A program made the translations under genes and the position numbers. Positions 10,407-22,200 of a stretch of 64,000 nucleotides of DNA are shown here, one piece after another. The number at the start of each line of letters is the position of its first letter. Positions within the stretch are counted from its first letter, which is position 1. The notes under the pieces were generated by a model. It saw only the letters and a program-made list of their open reading frames with translations. It made no database searches and was not told the DNA's origin. This stretch comes from Buddleja alternifolia (lineage: Eukaryota; Streptophyta; Magnoliopsida; Lamiales; Scrophulariaceae), in assembly GCA_019426215.1 (NCBI GenBank), contig CM033396.1:29217101-29281100 (forward strand), read 5' to 3'.

Positions 10407-12032
10407 TGACACGCTAAAAGCTAACGTGCTATGATAGCAAGTGCACTAGACGTATGTAGTAATAAGTGGACCAAAAGTCCGGGTTGTCGAACCACGGAAA
10501 CTTGAATTTTAGTTTATGATTAATGAAAATGAACAAAAGTAGATTGCGATAAAACGAGTAAGCAATTAACGAACCAAAAAGAAACGTACTATAGATTTAA
10601 TCTCACGTATGATAAAATGACTAAGGCACATGCTACAACCGAATCTACTCGTCAATATATATGAGCTACTCTTCGAATTATATACTCCTATTGCTTTGGT
10701 GGAAACTCCTAAATTAACTATTACCTGATGTCTCGGCACATAATAATCCTATGATTAATTGACGGTTCTCTAAATATGTCTATCCGAGAATCTAATCAAA
10801 AATCACGCATTAACGTTCTAGAGCTTCCCGAACGAATCCGGCTAACAACAGGAATCTTTACCTATTTCTAGGGCAATCCCTCATTTGTTTCGGATGATTG
10901 TTAATTCTCTTGCACCCTAATCTATTTTCTCTCGAACAACTAGATTAGGCAAGATAGCAAGCATATGGTGATCAAACACATGATTGGAATAAAAGCATAG
11001 AATTAACACACAAAGCAATAGGAGAATTATACAAAGAGCAACTTCACGATTCATAAATTTGGCCTTCACATGGCCTTAGTTCTACAATATTAGCCTCTCA
11101 TCAAGCCGAAAATCTAATACAAACATATACATACTCATGGAAATCATGTAAATGCAAATAATTAAAACTCCCTCAATTGATTGATGATGGATCTTGCTCT
11201 CTTGATCTTCAATCCTTAGCTCCTCTCTCTTTGTTCCCCTCCAAAAGTGATGAAGAAATGGTGATGAGTGAAAAGTGATGGCCAAAATGCCTCCCTCTCT
11301 CTCCTCCTCCCAGATGTCTCGGTCAATTGCTCAAAAATGCCTTAAGAAGACCACAACAAATCAGCTCCTAGTGTGTGCCCCCCCTAGTGTGTCCTCCACT
11401 ACTCTTAAAGTGAGTAGTATAAAATTCCCTAAAGTAGATCTAGTAAGAAACATACTTATGACATCCCTCTCATACATGTGATGACCTCTTGGCTTTAAAT
11501 GTTCCATTCCCCCATCAAATGATGATCTTTTGGCTGAAAGGAATCAAATCTCGGATGTGGCCACGCCTAGGCGCGGGAATTATGGCGCTCGGGCGCCGTC
11601 AGCAGAATGTTGGGAGTATTTGCCTCTGTCTGGCGCAGTAATTGTATTTCCTTCATAACTCTCTCCACAAAACTCCGATTTGGATGATTCAAGTCCTCAT
11701 TTGAAGCTAACACATAGTTCTACAACTTTGTAGAAGGAAACTTCATCCAATTCGGTCTCTAAACATACGGAAAAAGCGCTCAAACGTGGAAAGTGGTGTA
11801 GATACGGCGCCCGGGCGTGGGCAAGATGGCGCCTAGGCGTAGGGGTGCATAGCAATTTGGCCTAAACTTGTTTTATACGTCATTTTTCATCCCGTTCTTT
11901 TATTGTATCCATTTAAGACCTGAAATCACTTAATGCACGAATTAAACGCACATGTGGCAAGAATCAAGCGATAAATGAACCTAAGACATAAACGCAAAGG
12001 GGCTTAAAAACACGTAAAAATGCCTCTTATCA
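10407..12032. mobile_element. Solo LTR nested in the Tat gag gene
   Basis: A 1626-bp TG...CA insert (TGACACGC...CTTATCA) is flanked by a perfect TSD, CATTC, at 10402-10406 and 12033-12037. Removing it restores continuity of the gag reading frame across the site (EEC before, FQLKDE after). It has no PBS, PPT, coding region or second LTR, so a solo LTR left by LTR-LTR recombination is the simplest reading. A large non-autonomous element is the alternative. It holds two clusters of GGCGCC/CCTAGG-type palindromes (about 11559-11600 and 11810-11845). Confidence 0.85.
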
Positions 12033-13314
12033 CATTCCTCGGTGTCATGGCCCATATCTTTGTGGAACCTACAATATTTGTTTGGATTTTTCTTTTTTGC
12101 TCCCTCCTTCATGGGTTGTGGCCATATCAGCATATCTTTGTTCTTGATGGTTAATAATGCTTGTCCTCTCAAGGTGTTTAGCAGGGTATAATTCTCGAAC
12201 CTCGTGTATCGAGGTCTACCATGTTTGTCCAAGTGGTCATTTCTCGAGCTCTGATTTTTTTCTTGAGCTTTGTCCTTCAATTGCTTTTGGACTCTCCGTT
12301 CTTCCCTCTTGAGTTCATTCATCTCTTCTATATAAATATACTTCTAAGCTATTACCATGAGTTCTTCCACATCAGACGAATGATCCCTGATTAGGGTATC
12401 AGTAAATGGTCCCATTTTGAGGGCATTTATCATCAAATTGATTTTTATCTCTTTAGTTAAGCCTTGAACATCTGATGCTTCATCGTTAAAACGATCAACG
12501 AAGCATCGTAAGTTCTCATCCTCTTTTTGCCTTATACTAAACAGGTGGGCCACAGATTTGGCATCCTTTCGCTAACTAGCGAAGTGATATTCAAATTTGC
12601 GCAAGAATTGTATGTAGTCCACGATGCATCCCGTGGGCAGATGTGTAAACCAATCTTTGGCTCAACCCGGAAGGGTCGTCAAAAAGATTCTATTGTTCAG
12701 TGCATTTGACAGATTATGCACTGTCATTAGGTTTTCATATGCAATTATGTGCTGCTTAGGATCTGTCGATCAGTCATACTTCGGCAGTTCGGGAATGTGG
12801 AAGTTTTCTAAAGACTCTGATAAAATTTCTTCGCAAAAAGGAGAATTTCTCCTCTATAGAGCTGAGACAGGTTGAAAGACCTTCCTCATTTATTAGACAA
12901 TTCATTCACCTCTTCATTTATAGCATTTTTTGCTTTCTCACCCTCATGAAGTGAATGGGTGCGGCTTTCAATCTCATCTTCGAAGTTTTGCATCCGATTT
13001 TCCCTGCATGCCTCGTTTTCTTGGGTTTTCTTAGCCTTATCCGTCGTAGGAATGGGCTTTTGAAATAGCCTACGAGGCGTAACAGGATCGGGGTTAACTT
13101 GTATGTGTGGCGTAGCCGGAGCATTTGCCAAATACTCTTGTAGAGCTTTTTGAGCGCATTCTTGCATTCTTTGCTGGAATTGCTCGTGTGTCATAGTTAT
13201 GACGGGTTCGTCACCCCTTTCATAGCTCGGAGTTGGATCTACCTCGGGATTTAGTGTACGAGGTGCTTCCTCGCTTTGAAGTCCTTTGTTCCGGCGATTG
13301 CTTGATTCTTCCAT
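12033..13314 (-). pseudogene. Tat element gag (broken)
   Basis: The capsid gene starts at the ATG at 13312-13314. Its N-terminal part (12886-13314) is hydrophilic, with a TMTHEQFQQRMQE segment. The retrotransposon gag core is seen at 12344-12553 (HLFSIRQKEDENLRCFVDRF, INALKMGPF) and continues at 12038-12322 up to YCRFHKDMGHDTEEC, where the nested LTR interrupts it. A frameshift between the first two parts and a stop at 12344 break it further. Confidence 0.85.
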
Positions 13315-13354
13315 AGCTTGAGTTCAATCGTACAGCGAAACTAAGTAGACGTTT

Positions 13355-13372
13355 CCCACAGACGGCGACAAC
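13355..13372 (-). other. Primer-binding site of the Tat element
   Basis: On the minus strand GTCGCCGTCTGTGGGAA follows the 5' LTR within 3 nt. It resembles the TGGCGCCGTCTGTGGGAA-type site common in plant gypsy elements. The exact tRNA is not assigned. Confidence 0.6.
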
Positions 13373-13877
13373 TGATCAAGGTCGTATTTGGTTAGAGTTA
13401 CAACACGGACCAGTCGAGGCTCGGGTAGGACCCGACTCAGAGATTAATGGATTATAGACTGCACTTAATGATAGAGCTGCCTACGTACCTATCAATAGGA
13501 TCAAGTCTAACATAGTTCAAATCGATTAAAGGGTCCTAACGTAAACCTCGTAATTTATAAGTGGGTCTACTCAAAATCTAGATCAAAGCTCGTAGCTATA
13601 GTGAATCTAACAGTGAATAGTGATTGTGTACCCCCTAATTGGTCATACATGAGGGTATTTATAGATGACACTGTGTATGAATATAAACATAGCACGTGTA
13701 TTGATCGGAAGGTCCCTAGTTCGGGTCGCTATCCGGGTCGTATGTGACCCGGTTGTAGCACGCGGATCCTATTCATGGGAATGGTTTTCACGGGCCTTTT
13801 CATTGGGCTTGGGCTGTATCATAGCTTTGGGCCTTTTCTGATTTGACAAGCTTATATGGCCAAAATTGAGCATATCA
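13373..13877 (-). repeat. 5' LTR of the Tat element
   Basis: This 505-bp LTR is the partner of 2053-2597. A minus-strand TATAAATA promoter box lies at 13656-13663. The right border CATATCA is followed directly by the TSD ATATG. Confidence 0.92.
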
Positions 13878-13882
13878 ATATG

Positions 13883-14412
13883 ATTGGTCACTCATTTAAT
13901 GCAATACACTTGGATTAGAATTACTACATTTTCTTTTTTCCTTTTTTTATCATTTAATTTAGGAAATTCATATTAGCACCCAAAATTCTTGTAATGACCT
14001 TTCACTGTCTTTCTCTTATTATTAAATGAACAAAAGTACCCTGTGAAAATAAAGTTAATTTTTTTTTATTTTCATTTCAAGTTCGGTTTTTGTTATTTTC
14101 GAATTTAACATACTTCATGCTTTATATTGTTACTGATACTATAAATTTATCAACTTTTCTTTTAGGATTCCTTTAAAAGTTTACTACTGTTAAGTTTTTA
14201 ATTATAAATTTATTGTTTGGCATGTAATAAAATAATAAAGGGAATATTATAATATATTTTGATGCATAAAAAAAGTCTTATTATTCAATTTTGAAGTTCA
14301 TAATATATTAGATTAAATGGGCATTAATTTCATATTTTAATACAAAATTTAAACTTTGAGCTTCTATAGTAACTTATGGTGTGTCAATATTATTGCTCCA
14401 TATTTATTAGAA
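13883..14412. other. AT-rich intergenic DNA
   Basis: I see no gene, RNA or clear repeat structure here. Homopolymer T and A runs are common. Confidence 0.4.
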
Positions 14413-15240
14413 CTAGTTTTTAATCTGTGCATTGCACGGGCACTGATTTTTAGATAGTAATATTTTAATTTTAATGTTTAAGATAATCATACACAATAAA
14501 TATGTGACGATTAACAAACAATATATGATTACACAATCACAAATATATTAGTTTGAGAAGAACATATGCAATCAAAAAACATAAAGAAAATTAGTTTAAA
14601 CAACTTAACATATCACGTGTTATTTATGTTAAAATAGTATAAACTACATCAATGATATAAAATTTAATCATATAAAACTTATCGAATAAGGTATAATAGA
14701 TCTTCAAAATGGAGTAATGTTAAATTCTTTGATAAAAATATCATTCTCATCTTACATCTCAAAATAAAATAATCTCATCCAAAATTCAATAGTGAATAAT
14801 GTAAATCGAACTCAATATAAGTTAACTATTTCTCTAAATTGACAACTTGATCCTTGATAAACATGTAATAGCTATTAATGAAATTTTAGTTTCCAACCAC
14901 AAATAACAATAATTAAAGGTCATGCCTTAGCACCATGTAAAAAATACCTGCTTGCATGTGTTCGTCCTGTTACATGACATAAACACGAATAACAATTATT
15001 AAAGGTCATGTGAAGTATTACCTAAGTTAGTGTAATGTTATGATCAAATAATTCATTAGTATTTTTTACTATAAATTAGTCCACACAATAAAATGTATTT
15101 TATAAAATACTTAAATGATTACTATTTCTTTCTTGCCATTACATATCATTACATATCATGCGTCTATTCGGCAAAGAGCATTACTTATGTGTGCATGTGT
15201 TTATCAATAATTAATGTTATAATATTAATTATATAGTAGA
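14413..15240 (-). mobile_element. Candidate non-autonomous Helitron
   Basis: Read on the minus strand, the element would start TCTACTATA at 15240. It would end in a hairpin (CCCGTGCAATGCACAG, 14424-14439) followed 9 nt later by CTAG at 14413-14416. Host A (14412) and T (15241) flank it, as expected for Helitron insertion between A and T. No coding capacity is present. The 3' hairpin plus CTAG end is convincing; the 5' end is inferred from the short TC start alone. Confidence 0.45.
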
Positions 15241-16069
15241 TATTATATAGTATTGTATTATATCATGCTATTTAATACTCTATTGAAATATAAATGTAAA
15301 GGCAAATCTTATGTGATAAGATTTGGTTAAAATGAGTAAATTCTTTAATATGATAGTATACTTAGTCCTTCCTCTTCTGTCATTCCGACCATTAATTTCG
15401 TCCTTTCATAGAATCGTACATTTAATGGTCAACTGATAGAAAGTGTCTTTCTTGCCAAGAATTCAAACATTAGGGGAGGTCCTTGCCAAAGAGTATCATC
15501 TCAGGGGAGGTGGATGCATACATCTTGCCCTTGCATTTGTAGATAAACTAGAGTCAACAAATTATATATACATATCTTTTAAACATACATGAATATTCTA
15601 TTATTTCATAATGAGCAATTTTGTCAATTTAGTTAAGAAACTCAAAAGTGAAGTGTATTTATTATATAATGGAGGAGTACTAATTAATATCAATTCTCAT
15701 GTACTTAAATGTGCCTTTTAAGTATACTTTATTGACATATTAACTATAACTTCACCGGATTTATTTTTTACTAATTAAAACAAATCATGTATTCATATAC
15801 TGGTGTAAAGAGTAGAAGGGGGAGAGAAACCGTAGCTGTTTACTGCGTTGGCACAATATGTACTGGATTTGTTCAATTACAGGTAAAAGTGGCTTGGAAA
15901 AAGAAAAATAGTTTAAACCTTTTCTTTTTCTTTGAGTTTCTTTCTTCCTTTTTCTTTTAACTTTTCCTTTTGTTTACTATACAATTTTTAATAACGGAAC
16001 TTCTCGGTAATACAAATATTCCTTGGTCGAGGTAGAAACTATCAAATATTTAGTGGAAAATTCTTACTT
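15241..16069. other. AT-rich intergenic DNA
   Basis: I recognise no coding sequence. Pyrimidine-rich tracts occur near 15360-15420 and 15915-15970. Confidence 0.4.
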
Positions 16070-16212
16070 ACACTCGTGTGGAACCTATTTGGGTGTACCA
16101 ACACACACTAAAAAATAATAAACAATATGTATTCAATATAATAATAAGTTAAAAATTTTATTATTATTTTTTAGTGTGTGTTGGTGCACCCAAATGGATC
16201 CCACACCAGATG
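16070..16212. repeat. Foldback element with ~42-bp arms
   Basis: The left arm (about 16080-16121) and right arm (about 16161-16202) are near-perfect inverted copies built around ACACACACTAAAAAATAATAA, with about 40 bp of AT-rich loop. Weaker complementarity extends outward to about 16070 and 16212. It is MITE-like with no certain TSD. Confidence 0.6.
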
Positions 16213-16520
16213 CACCTATGAATTTTCCAACAATAATAGAAACTTTTTAGGAGAGCTTTCTGCAACCACATTTGATTGATGGATTAATTGGACATTTGAG
16301 CCCAAGAACACGCTGAAACCAAAGAAAAAGAAGTGCAATAACTATGTTTTAGTTGCAAAAGAAGAACGAGCACATACAGATAGAGTCGAGTGCTTATACT
16401 AAAACTTACTCCATCCAAAAAAGTGTGCTTATTTACAGTTTGTGTTTCAAAATTAAAACAAATCAGAATGACGTGGATCCGATCGAATAGTCGTTCTAAG
16501 CCCCGTGATAATCTATAACT

Positions 16521-16892
16521 TGAGATTATCTTTCAACCTTTGCGTTCAACACGCTGGAAGGTGGTTCAAGTCTTTAATTAATTTTTTGGTTATTAACTTC
16601 GAGTGTAAAGACAACGAATCGAACAAATCAAGTCAAGATAAAATTAACCTATCAAATACTTAAATCTGAAAAAAGGATAATTTATATCTCCATGAGAGTC
16701 TTCGATCGAGGATTATCTCTCAACCCCTGCGTTTGATTCGCTAAACGGTGGTTCAAGTCTTTAACTAAATTCTTAGTTATTACTTTCAAATATGAGAATA
16801 ATGAACGAAAAACTTAAGTCAAGATAAAATTACCTATCAAATACCTAAATCTGAAAAAAGATAATTTATACCTCCATGAGAGTCTTCGATCG
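16521..16892. repeat. Tandem duplication, two ~188-bp units
   Basis: Units 16521-16708 and 16709-16892 share GGTGGTTCAAGTCTTTAA, AAGTCAAGATAAAATTA and CCATGAGAGTCTTCGATCG at an offset of about 188 bp. They have diverged moderately and show no coding frame. Confidence 0.75.
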
Positions 16893-17403
16893 TGATGACT
16901 ACAAATAAATTGCGGATACAAGCTTTGCAGCCAAATTCCATCGATTCTTGACAAACAACTCTTACATTATTCTACGGCTACTCCTAATTTACGCTATGAA
17001 CTACTTCTAAAACTAGAGCTAATTCTAAGAAAATGAAACTGTAGAAGTTTGTGATTCTGATGATGATGATGATGATGATCTTCTTCTCCTTCTTGGCCGC
17101 GTATATTTCGTCTTTGGGGAACCCACGTTCCTCTTCATCGGGAACCGCCTCCAACTGCCTTCAACTGCTTTGGGTTTTTATCAACCCAGCCTACATTTCT
17201 GTCATTTTTTAAGTTTATTGAGTCTTATCTTACCTACATGTGGACCCAATTTCCTTCTTTTCGAATTTCTACAGTTTGGCTTATTTGGGCTCTGTAACTC
17301 GAAAGCCCAAATTATTTTATAGTGTAAGGAATTTGAAAAAAGAAAAAATTACTCAAAACTTGTAGGTCTAGTAACATCAGTTTCCATTTTAATGTGGAAG
17401 GTA
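16893..17403. other. Intergenic DNA with (GAT)n and a SINE-like remnant
   Basis: A (TGA)n/(GAT)n microsatellite lies at about 17058-17079. Just before the Sirevirus insertion, about 17366-17420 has a SINE-like layout (a CTAGTAACATC box, then GTGTTCAATTCCC), but this is too degenerate to call. No gene is seen. Confidence 0.4.
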
Positions 17404-17499
17404 ATGTGTTCAATTCCCAAAAAGTTTATTAAAAGAATCTCCTGATGTAGATTTCTACGTCAACAAAGCTCCTGATAAAAAGATTAACAACTATTCAAA
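17404..17499. repeat. Host flank copy 1 (96-bp duplication around the Sirevirus)
   Basis: These 96 bp recur at 31373-31468 with one mismatch (an A/T difference near 17457). The copy begins with ATGTG, the five bases after the 3' LTR, and is followed by truncated LTR sequence. It is far too long for a TSD. Confidence 0.85.
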
Positions 17500-17508
17500 T
17501 ATCTTGTG

Positions 17509-17939
17509 GAAGGACGTAGCTGGGATTACATCACCCAGTGAACCTTACAAATATCTTGTGTCATTTACTGTTCTGATTGTCTTACATTATACTATCATAT
17601 TATATCTTGAAGAGGCATTTAAACTAATAAACAACTAATTGGTTAAAACGAACGCTAAGCTATAAAAATATTTCCGCCGTGTTAACCCTGATTTAGTGAC
17701 TAAACTCTGCCCTACTTTGGTAAGTGTTGAAATCACTGAATCTAAGTTAACTTTTCTCAAGCACCTGAAACTAGCGCTTAAGTCATCATCCCTCAAGCGC
17801 CGCACCCAGCGCTTAAAGTTTTCCGAGCGTTCAAATACCTCACAGTAATACGAAAGTTTTTAGAAGTCGAAAAAGACTTCAGGGTCTATTCAACCCCCCC
17901 CCCCTTCTAGACCCTTTCATATACCACTTGGGACCAACA
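17509..17939 (+). repeat. Truncated 5' LTR of the Sirevirus
   Basis: Only the last ~431 bp of the LTR remain, ending CCAACA. They match 30941-31372 and 29905-30326. The junction to the host flank holds CAAATATCTTGTG (17496-17508), a duplicate of 17548-17560 in the LTR, which is typical filler DNA. An 11-C tract lies at 17894-17904. Confidence 0.88.
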
Positions 17940-17941
17940 AG

Positions 17942-17953
17942 TGGTATCAGAGC
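17942..17953 (+). other. Primer-binding site (initiator Met tRNA)
   Basis: TGGTATCAGAGC begins 2 nt after the LTR end. It is complementary to the 3' end of plant initiator Met tRNA, as in most copia elements. Confidence 0.93.
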
Positions 17954-18034
17954 GGTTGAAGTTGAAACCTAAGTGTTTCCAAGCGTAACTGCTTGTTCAG
18001 ATCCTTATTTTTTTTTGTCGCTTTAAATTTTTTT

Positions 18035-19266
18035 ATGGCATTTTCCAAAGTTCCTAAGTTGACCGAATCAAACTATGATTCATGGAAGGTCAAAGCGTTC
18101 ACCTATTTGTGCTCATGTGATGATGAAATGTGTGATATTATTTCAGATGGACCAATCAAAATATACAAGATCATCACTAGAGCGCCCGAAGCCACAAAAG
18201 AGACACCCGATGGCTATGTGGAGAAGCCCAAACAAGAATGGTCTACCGATGAGCGTCGACGAGCAAATCTAGACAATGTTGGTAGAAACTCTCTATACAC
18301 AGCCATTGGAGATAATGACAACTTATTCAACAAGGTCAAATCATGCAACACTACTAAAGAAATTTGGGATAAGTTGGCTACCATTTGTGGTGGCTCAGCA
18401 CAAATCAAGGAGAACAAACTATCAATTGCCAAAGAAAAATTCAATAGCTTCAAGATGCTACCTAATGAGACGCTAGAGCAATTAGACATGAGTTGCAAGT
18501 TCAGCAACAGTGCATTGAGAAAAACCAATCACTCGAGAGTGAAATCACTCAGTTAAAAAATGATCTTGATATAATAGTCAAAAGAGAAGCTGAAGTGGTT
18601 GCTAAATTTGCTAAATCAAAGCAGTTGATCTCTTCATTATCAAAAGCGTCTAGAACGCTAGATAATATGACTAAAGTAACCAGGGCATTTGGTGAAAAGA
18701 CCGGTCTAGGTTGTGATAAATTTAGTCATAAGGCCAAAGCATCCAATGTTACAACAATCAACAAAGGAAAAGGTGTAATCTTTGTTGGAGAAAGTTCAAT
18801 CAGACAAACGCTGAATGAACCAACAGATATTGGTACAAAAGCTAATGGTAAAGTCAACACTTACTCAGGAAAAGGAAAGACCAAAGCGAATGTCTCACAA
18901 AAGAAAATATATCCAAATGCTCAAAAGGCTAAGGAAATACCTTCTACAAGTGAATCAAACGCTAAGCGTCCCGCACCAAAAGTGCATCCTAAGCCAGTAC
19001 CAAACAATATCAAACGTCTATATCCAAAACAATCCAGTTCATATTATCAACACTATGATAATTATGATTACGATTATGATTATTACTATAATCAAGGATA
19101 TTTCTATACACCTAAAAAACACACACAACACAAAACGAAACCCAAGAAGGCCAATCTCTCTCCCATAATGAAGATAAGGCAAATATGGGTTCCGAAAAAT
19201 CTAATTCAAATTAACGTTACTAACAAAGAAGGACCCAAAACAAAATGGGTATCTAAAAAGAATTAG
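18035..19266 (+). pseudogene. Sirevirus gag with internal deletion
   Basis: The N-terminal gag domain runs from the ATG at 18035 (FSKVPKLTESNYDSWKVKAF, TKEIWDKLATICGG) to about 18485. The frame then jumps to a downstream part (18493-19266) with a coiled-coil-like segment (EKNQSLESEITQLKNDLD) and a basic, Lys/Tyr/Asp-rich tail. The middle of gag is missing, and no CCHC zinc knuckle is visible. The gag stop (19264-19266) is followed after 14 nt by the pol ATG in another frame. Confidence 0.85.
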
Positions 19267-19280
19267 AACTGCCCTTTTGA

Positions 19281-22200
19281 ATGCAGGTACCTAGAGCCAA
19301 CACCGACACTTCAATATGGTACATAGATAGTGGATCATCAAGACATATGACTGGCTCAAAGGATCTACTGATCAACTATCGTGCAACCAATGGTCCTCAA
19401 GTTATATTCGGTGATAATTCCAAAGGTAAAACGAAAGGTATAGGTATCATGCGCAGAGGGAACATCATGATAAATGATGTATATTATGTTAAGGGTCTTA
19501 AGCATAATCTCTTAAGCATAAGTCAATTTTGTGATAAAGGTTTTGAAATTAAGTTCTATAGTGACTTCTGCGAAATAATAGATGTTAAGACAAGATCTAC
19601 GAAGTTAAAAGGAAAAAGAACAAACAATGTATACTTAGTAGATTGGGATTCAACATTAGATAACAACCCTACATGTTTCGTAGCTAAGAATCAAAACGAG
19701 TTGGGTTGGTTATGGCACAGAAAAATGAATCACCTCAACTTCAAAGCAATCTCTCAATTAATATCTCTAAATCTCGTAGAGGGATTACCTAAAGGTTCCT
19801 TTAATAAAGATCGCTTATGTGATGCTTGTCAAATGGGTAAGCAAGTCAAATCATCCTTTAAGAAGAAATCTCATCTATCTACATCGCGAGTACTTGAATT
19901 ATTACACTTAGATTTATTTGGTCCTATTCAAATCATGAGCATTAGTGGTAAAAAGTATTCACTAGTGATAGTTGATGATTTCTCACGTTATACATGGGTA
20001 GAATTTTTAGCGTCTAAAGATGAAACTAGCGCTAAGCTCACATCACTAATTCGTCAGCTACAAAACTCAAAAGACCTAAAAGTAACCAGAATTAGAAGCG
20101 ATAGAGGAACTGAATTTACTAACCATATTGTTGAGAAATACTGCAAAGACCTTGGGATACTTCATGAGTATTCAGCGCCTAGAACCCCTCAACAAAATGG
20201 AGTTGCTGAGCGACGGAACAGAACGCTCAAGGAAGCTGCCCGTACCATGTTAGCCGAATCCAAGCTACCTCAAAGGTTTTGGGCCGAAGTTATCAATACC
20301 GCTTGCTACACACAGAATCGGTGTATGATCAACAAGCAACATGAAAAGACTCCATATGAACTATGGAAGGGACGTAAGCCAAATGTTTCATACTTTCATG
20401 TATTTGGTTCAAAATGCTTTATTCATAACAATGGATCCCAAAACTTAAAGACATTTGATCCTAAAGCAGATGAAGGAATCTTTCTAGGCTATGCCAAAAA
20501 TGGAAAGAGCTTTCGTATCCTAAATAAGATCAAATCAAAGGTAGAGGAATCCATTCATGTTGTGTTTGATGATGCTAACCAAGAACCGAGTAAGGTTAAT
20601 ATTGATGATGTAGGAACTGAGGAACTCTCTCAACAAACATCACAAATCAATCTATGTGATGACAGCGATCTTGATGAAGAGGATGAGATTATCGTGCCTA
20701 ATCCTACACTTACTCACGAGGCTGTCAATGACCAAAGAAACGCTGATGATCATGAAGAAAGTGATCATCAAGAGCAAGTTAGAACTATAAACACTGAAGC
20801 GCCTACGCAAAGAGCTGGTCAAGCGCCTGTGCAACGTAGTCAAGCGTCTGATCAAGCTCTAAACCCTTCTCAACCAGATAGAAAATGGCTCAGAGACCAT
20901 CCACCAGAATTAATTATTGGAGATATGGGAGCACCTGTAAAGACTAGAGCCGCTACAATAAACGAGGCCATGTTCGCAAGCTTCCTATCTCAAATGGAAC
21001 CTAAGAAAGTGGATGAAGCGCTAAGCGATCCAAGCTGGATAAAAGCCATGCAAGAAGAGCTAAACCAATTTGAAAGAAATGAGGTATGGACGCTAGTACC
21101 AAGACCAACCCACCAAGGGGTCATTGGAACTAGATGGGTCTATAGAAACAAAATGGATGAGAATGGGATTGTGATTAGAAACAAAGCCAGACTCGTAGCT
21201 CAGGGATACTGTCAAGTAGAGGGCATCGACTTTGATGAAACATACGCTCCAGTTGCCCGTCTTAAAGCAATCCGCATGTTTCTAGCATTCGCAGCATTCA
21301 ACAAGCTTACAGTATATCAAATGGACGTAAAGAGTGCATTTCTGAATGGTAAGCTCCAAGAAGAAGTATATGTGGAGCAACCACCAGGATTCATCAATAA
21401 CCATAGGAAAGGTATGGTCTACAAATTGGACAAGGCACTCTACGACCTTAAACAAGCACCAAGAGCATGGTATGACACTCTTTCTATTTTCCTTATTGGT
21501 AAAGGTTTTTCAAAAGCAAGCGTTGATACAACGCTATTTAAGATTACCCATAATGAAGATATTCTCTTAGTTCAAATTTATGTTGATGATATTATATTTG
21601 GATCTACTAATAAGCGTTTATGTGAGAAATTTTCAAAAATGATGCAAGACCAATTTGAAATGAGCATGATGGGCGAGTTAACTTTTTTCTTAGGATTACA
21701 AGTTAAACAACTCCCTAATGGCATATTTATAAACCAAACTAAATACACTAGAGATATGATTAAGAAATTCGGTATGGAAAATGCATCATCTTCCAAAATC
21801 CCAATGAGCCAAACGACTAAGCTAGATAAAGATGAAAGTGGAAGGAAAGTCGATGCCACAAATTATAGAGGCATCATTGGATCACTTCTTTATCTAACAG
21901 CTAGTAGACCTGATATTATATTCTCAGTATGCATGTGTGCACGCTTTCAAGCCGATCCTAAAGAATCACGCTTAATTGCTACCAAGAGAATCCTTAGGTA
22001 CCTCAAAGGCACACAACATGTGGGCTTATGGTACCCCAGGGATTCTCCTTTTGAACTAATCGGTTACTCAGATGCCGATTTTGCAGGATGCAAAATAGAT
22101 AGAAAAAGTACTAGTGGTACATGTCAATTCCTAGGTGATAGACTAATTTCATGGCATAGTAAGAAACAACAATCCATTGCGACTTCTACTGCTGAAGCTG

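Larger units (their letters stand above)
2053..13877 (-). mobile_element. Ty3/gypsy retrotransposon, Tat lineage, full length but decayed
   Basis: The element is 11.8 kb on the minus strand. Related terminal LTRs (2053-2597 and 13373-13877) are flanked by a perfect 5-bp TSD, ATATG, at 2048-2052 and 13878-13882. On the minus strand the order is 5' LTR, PBS, gag, protease, RT, RNase H, second RNase H (aRNH), integrase, a spacer with an antisense ORF, PPT, 3' LTR. The aRNH and the antisense ORF related to the putative gypsy-type transposon domain (PF04195) are Tat/Retand-type hallmarks. All coding domains carry frameshifts or stops, and gag is split by a nested 1626-bp solo LTR, so the copy is non-autonomous. 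Confidence 0.93.

Noticed and set aside
11082..11481. Short ORFs on both strands inside the nested solo LTR
   Set aside because: No domain, no homologous wording and low coding character; they are chance frames.
17404..17499. 96-bp direct repeat as a target site duplication of the Sirevirus
   Set aside because: Copia integrases make 5-bp duplications. The truncated LTR and filler point to repair.
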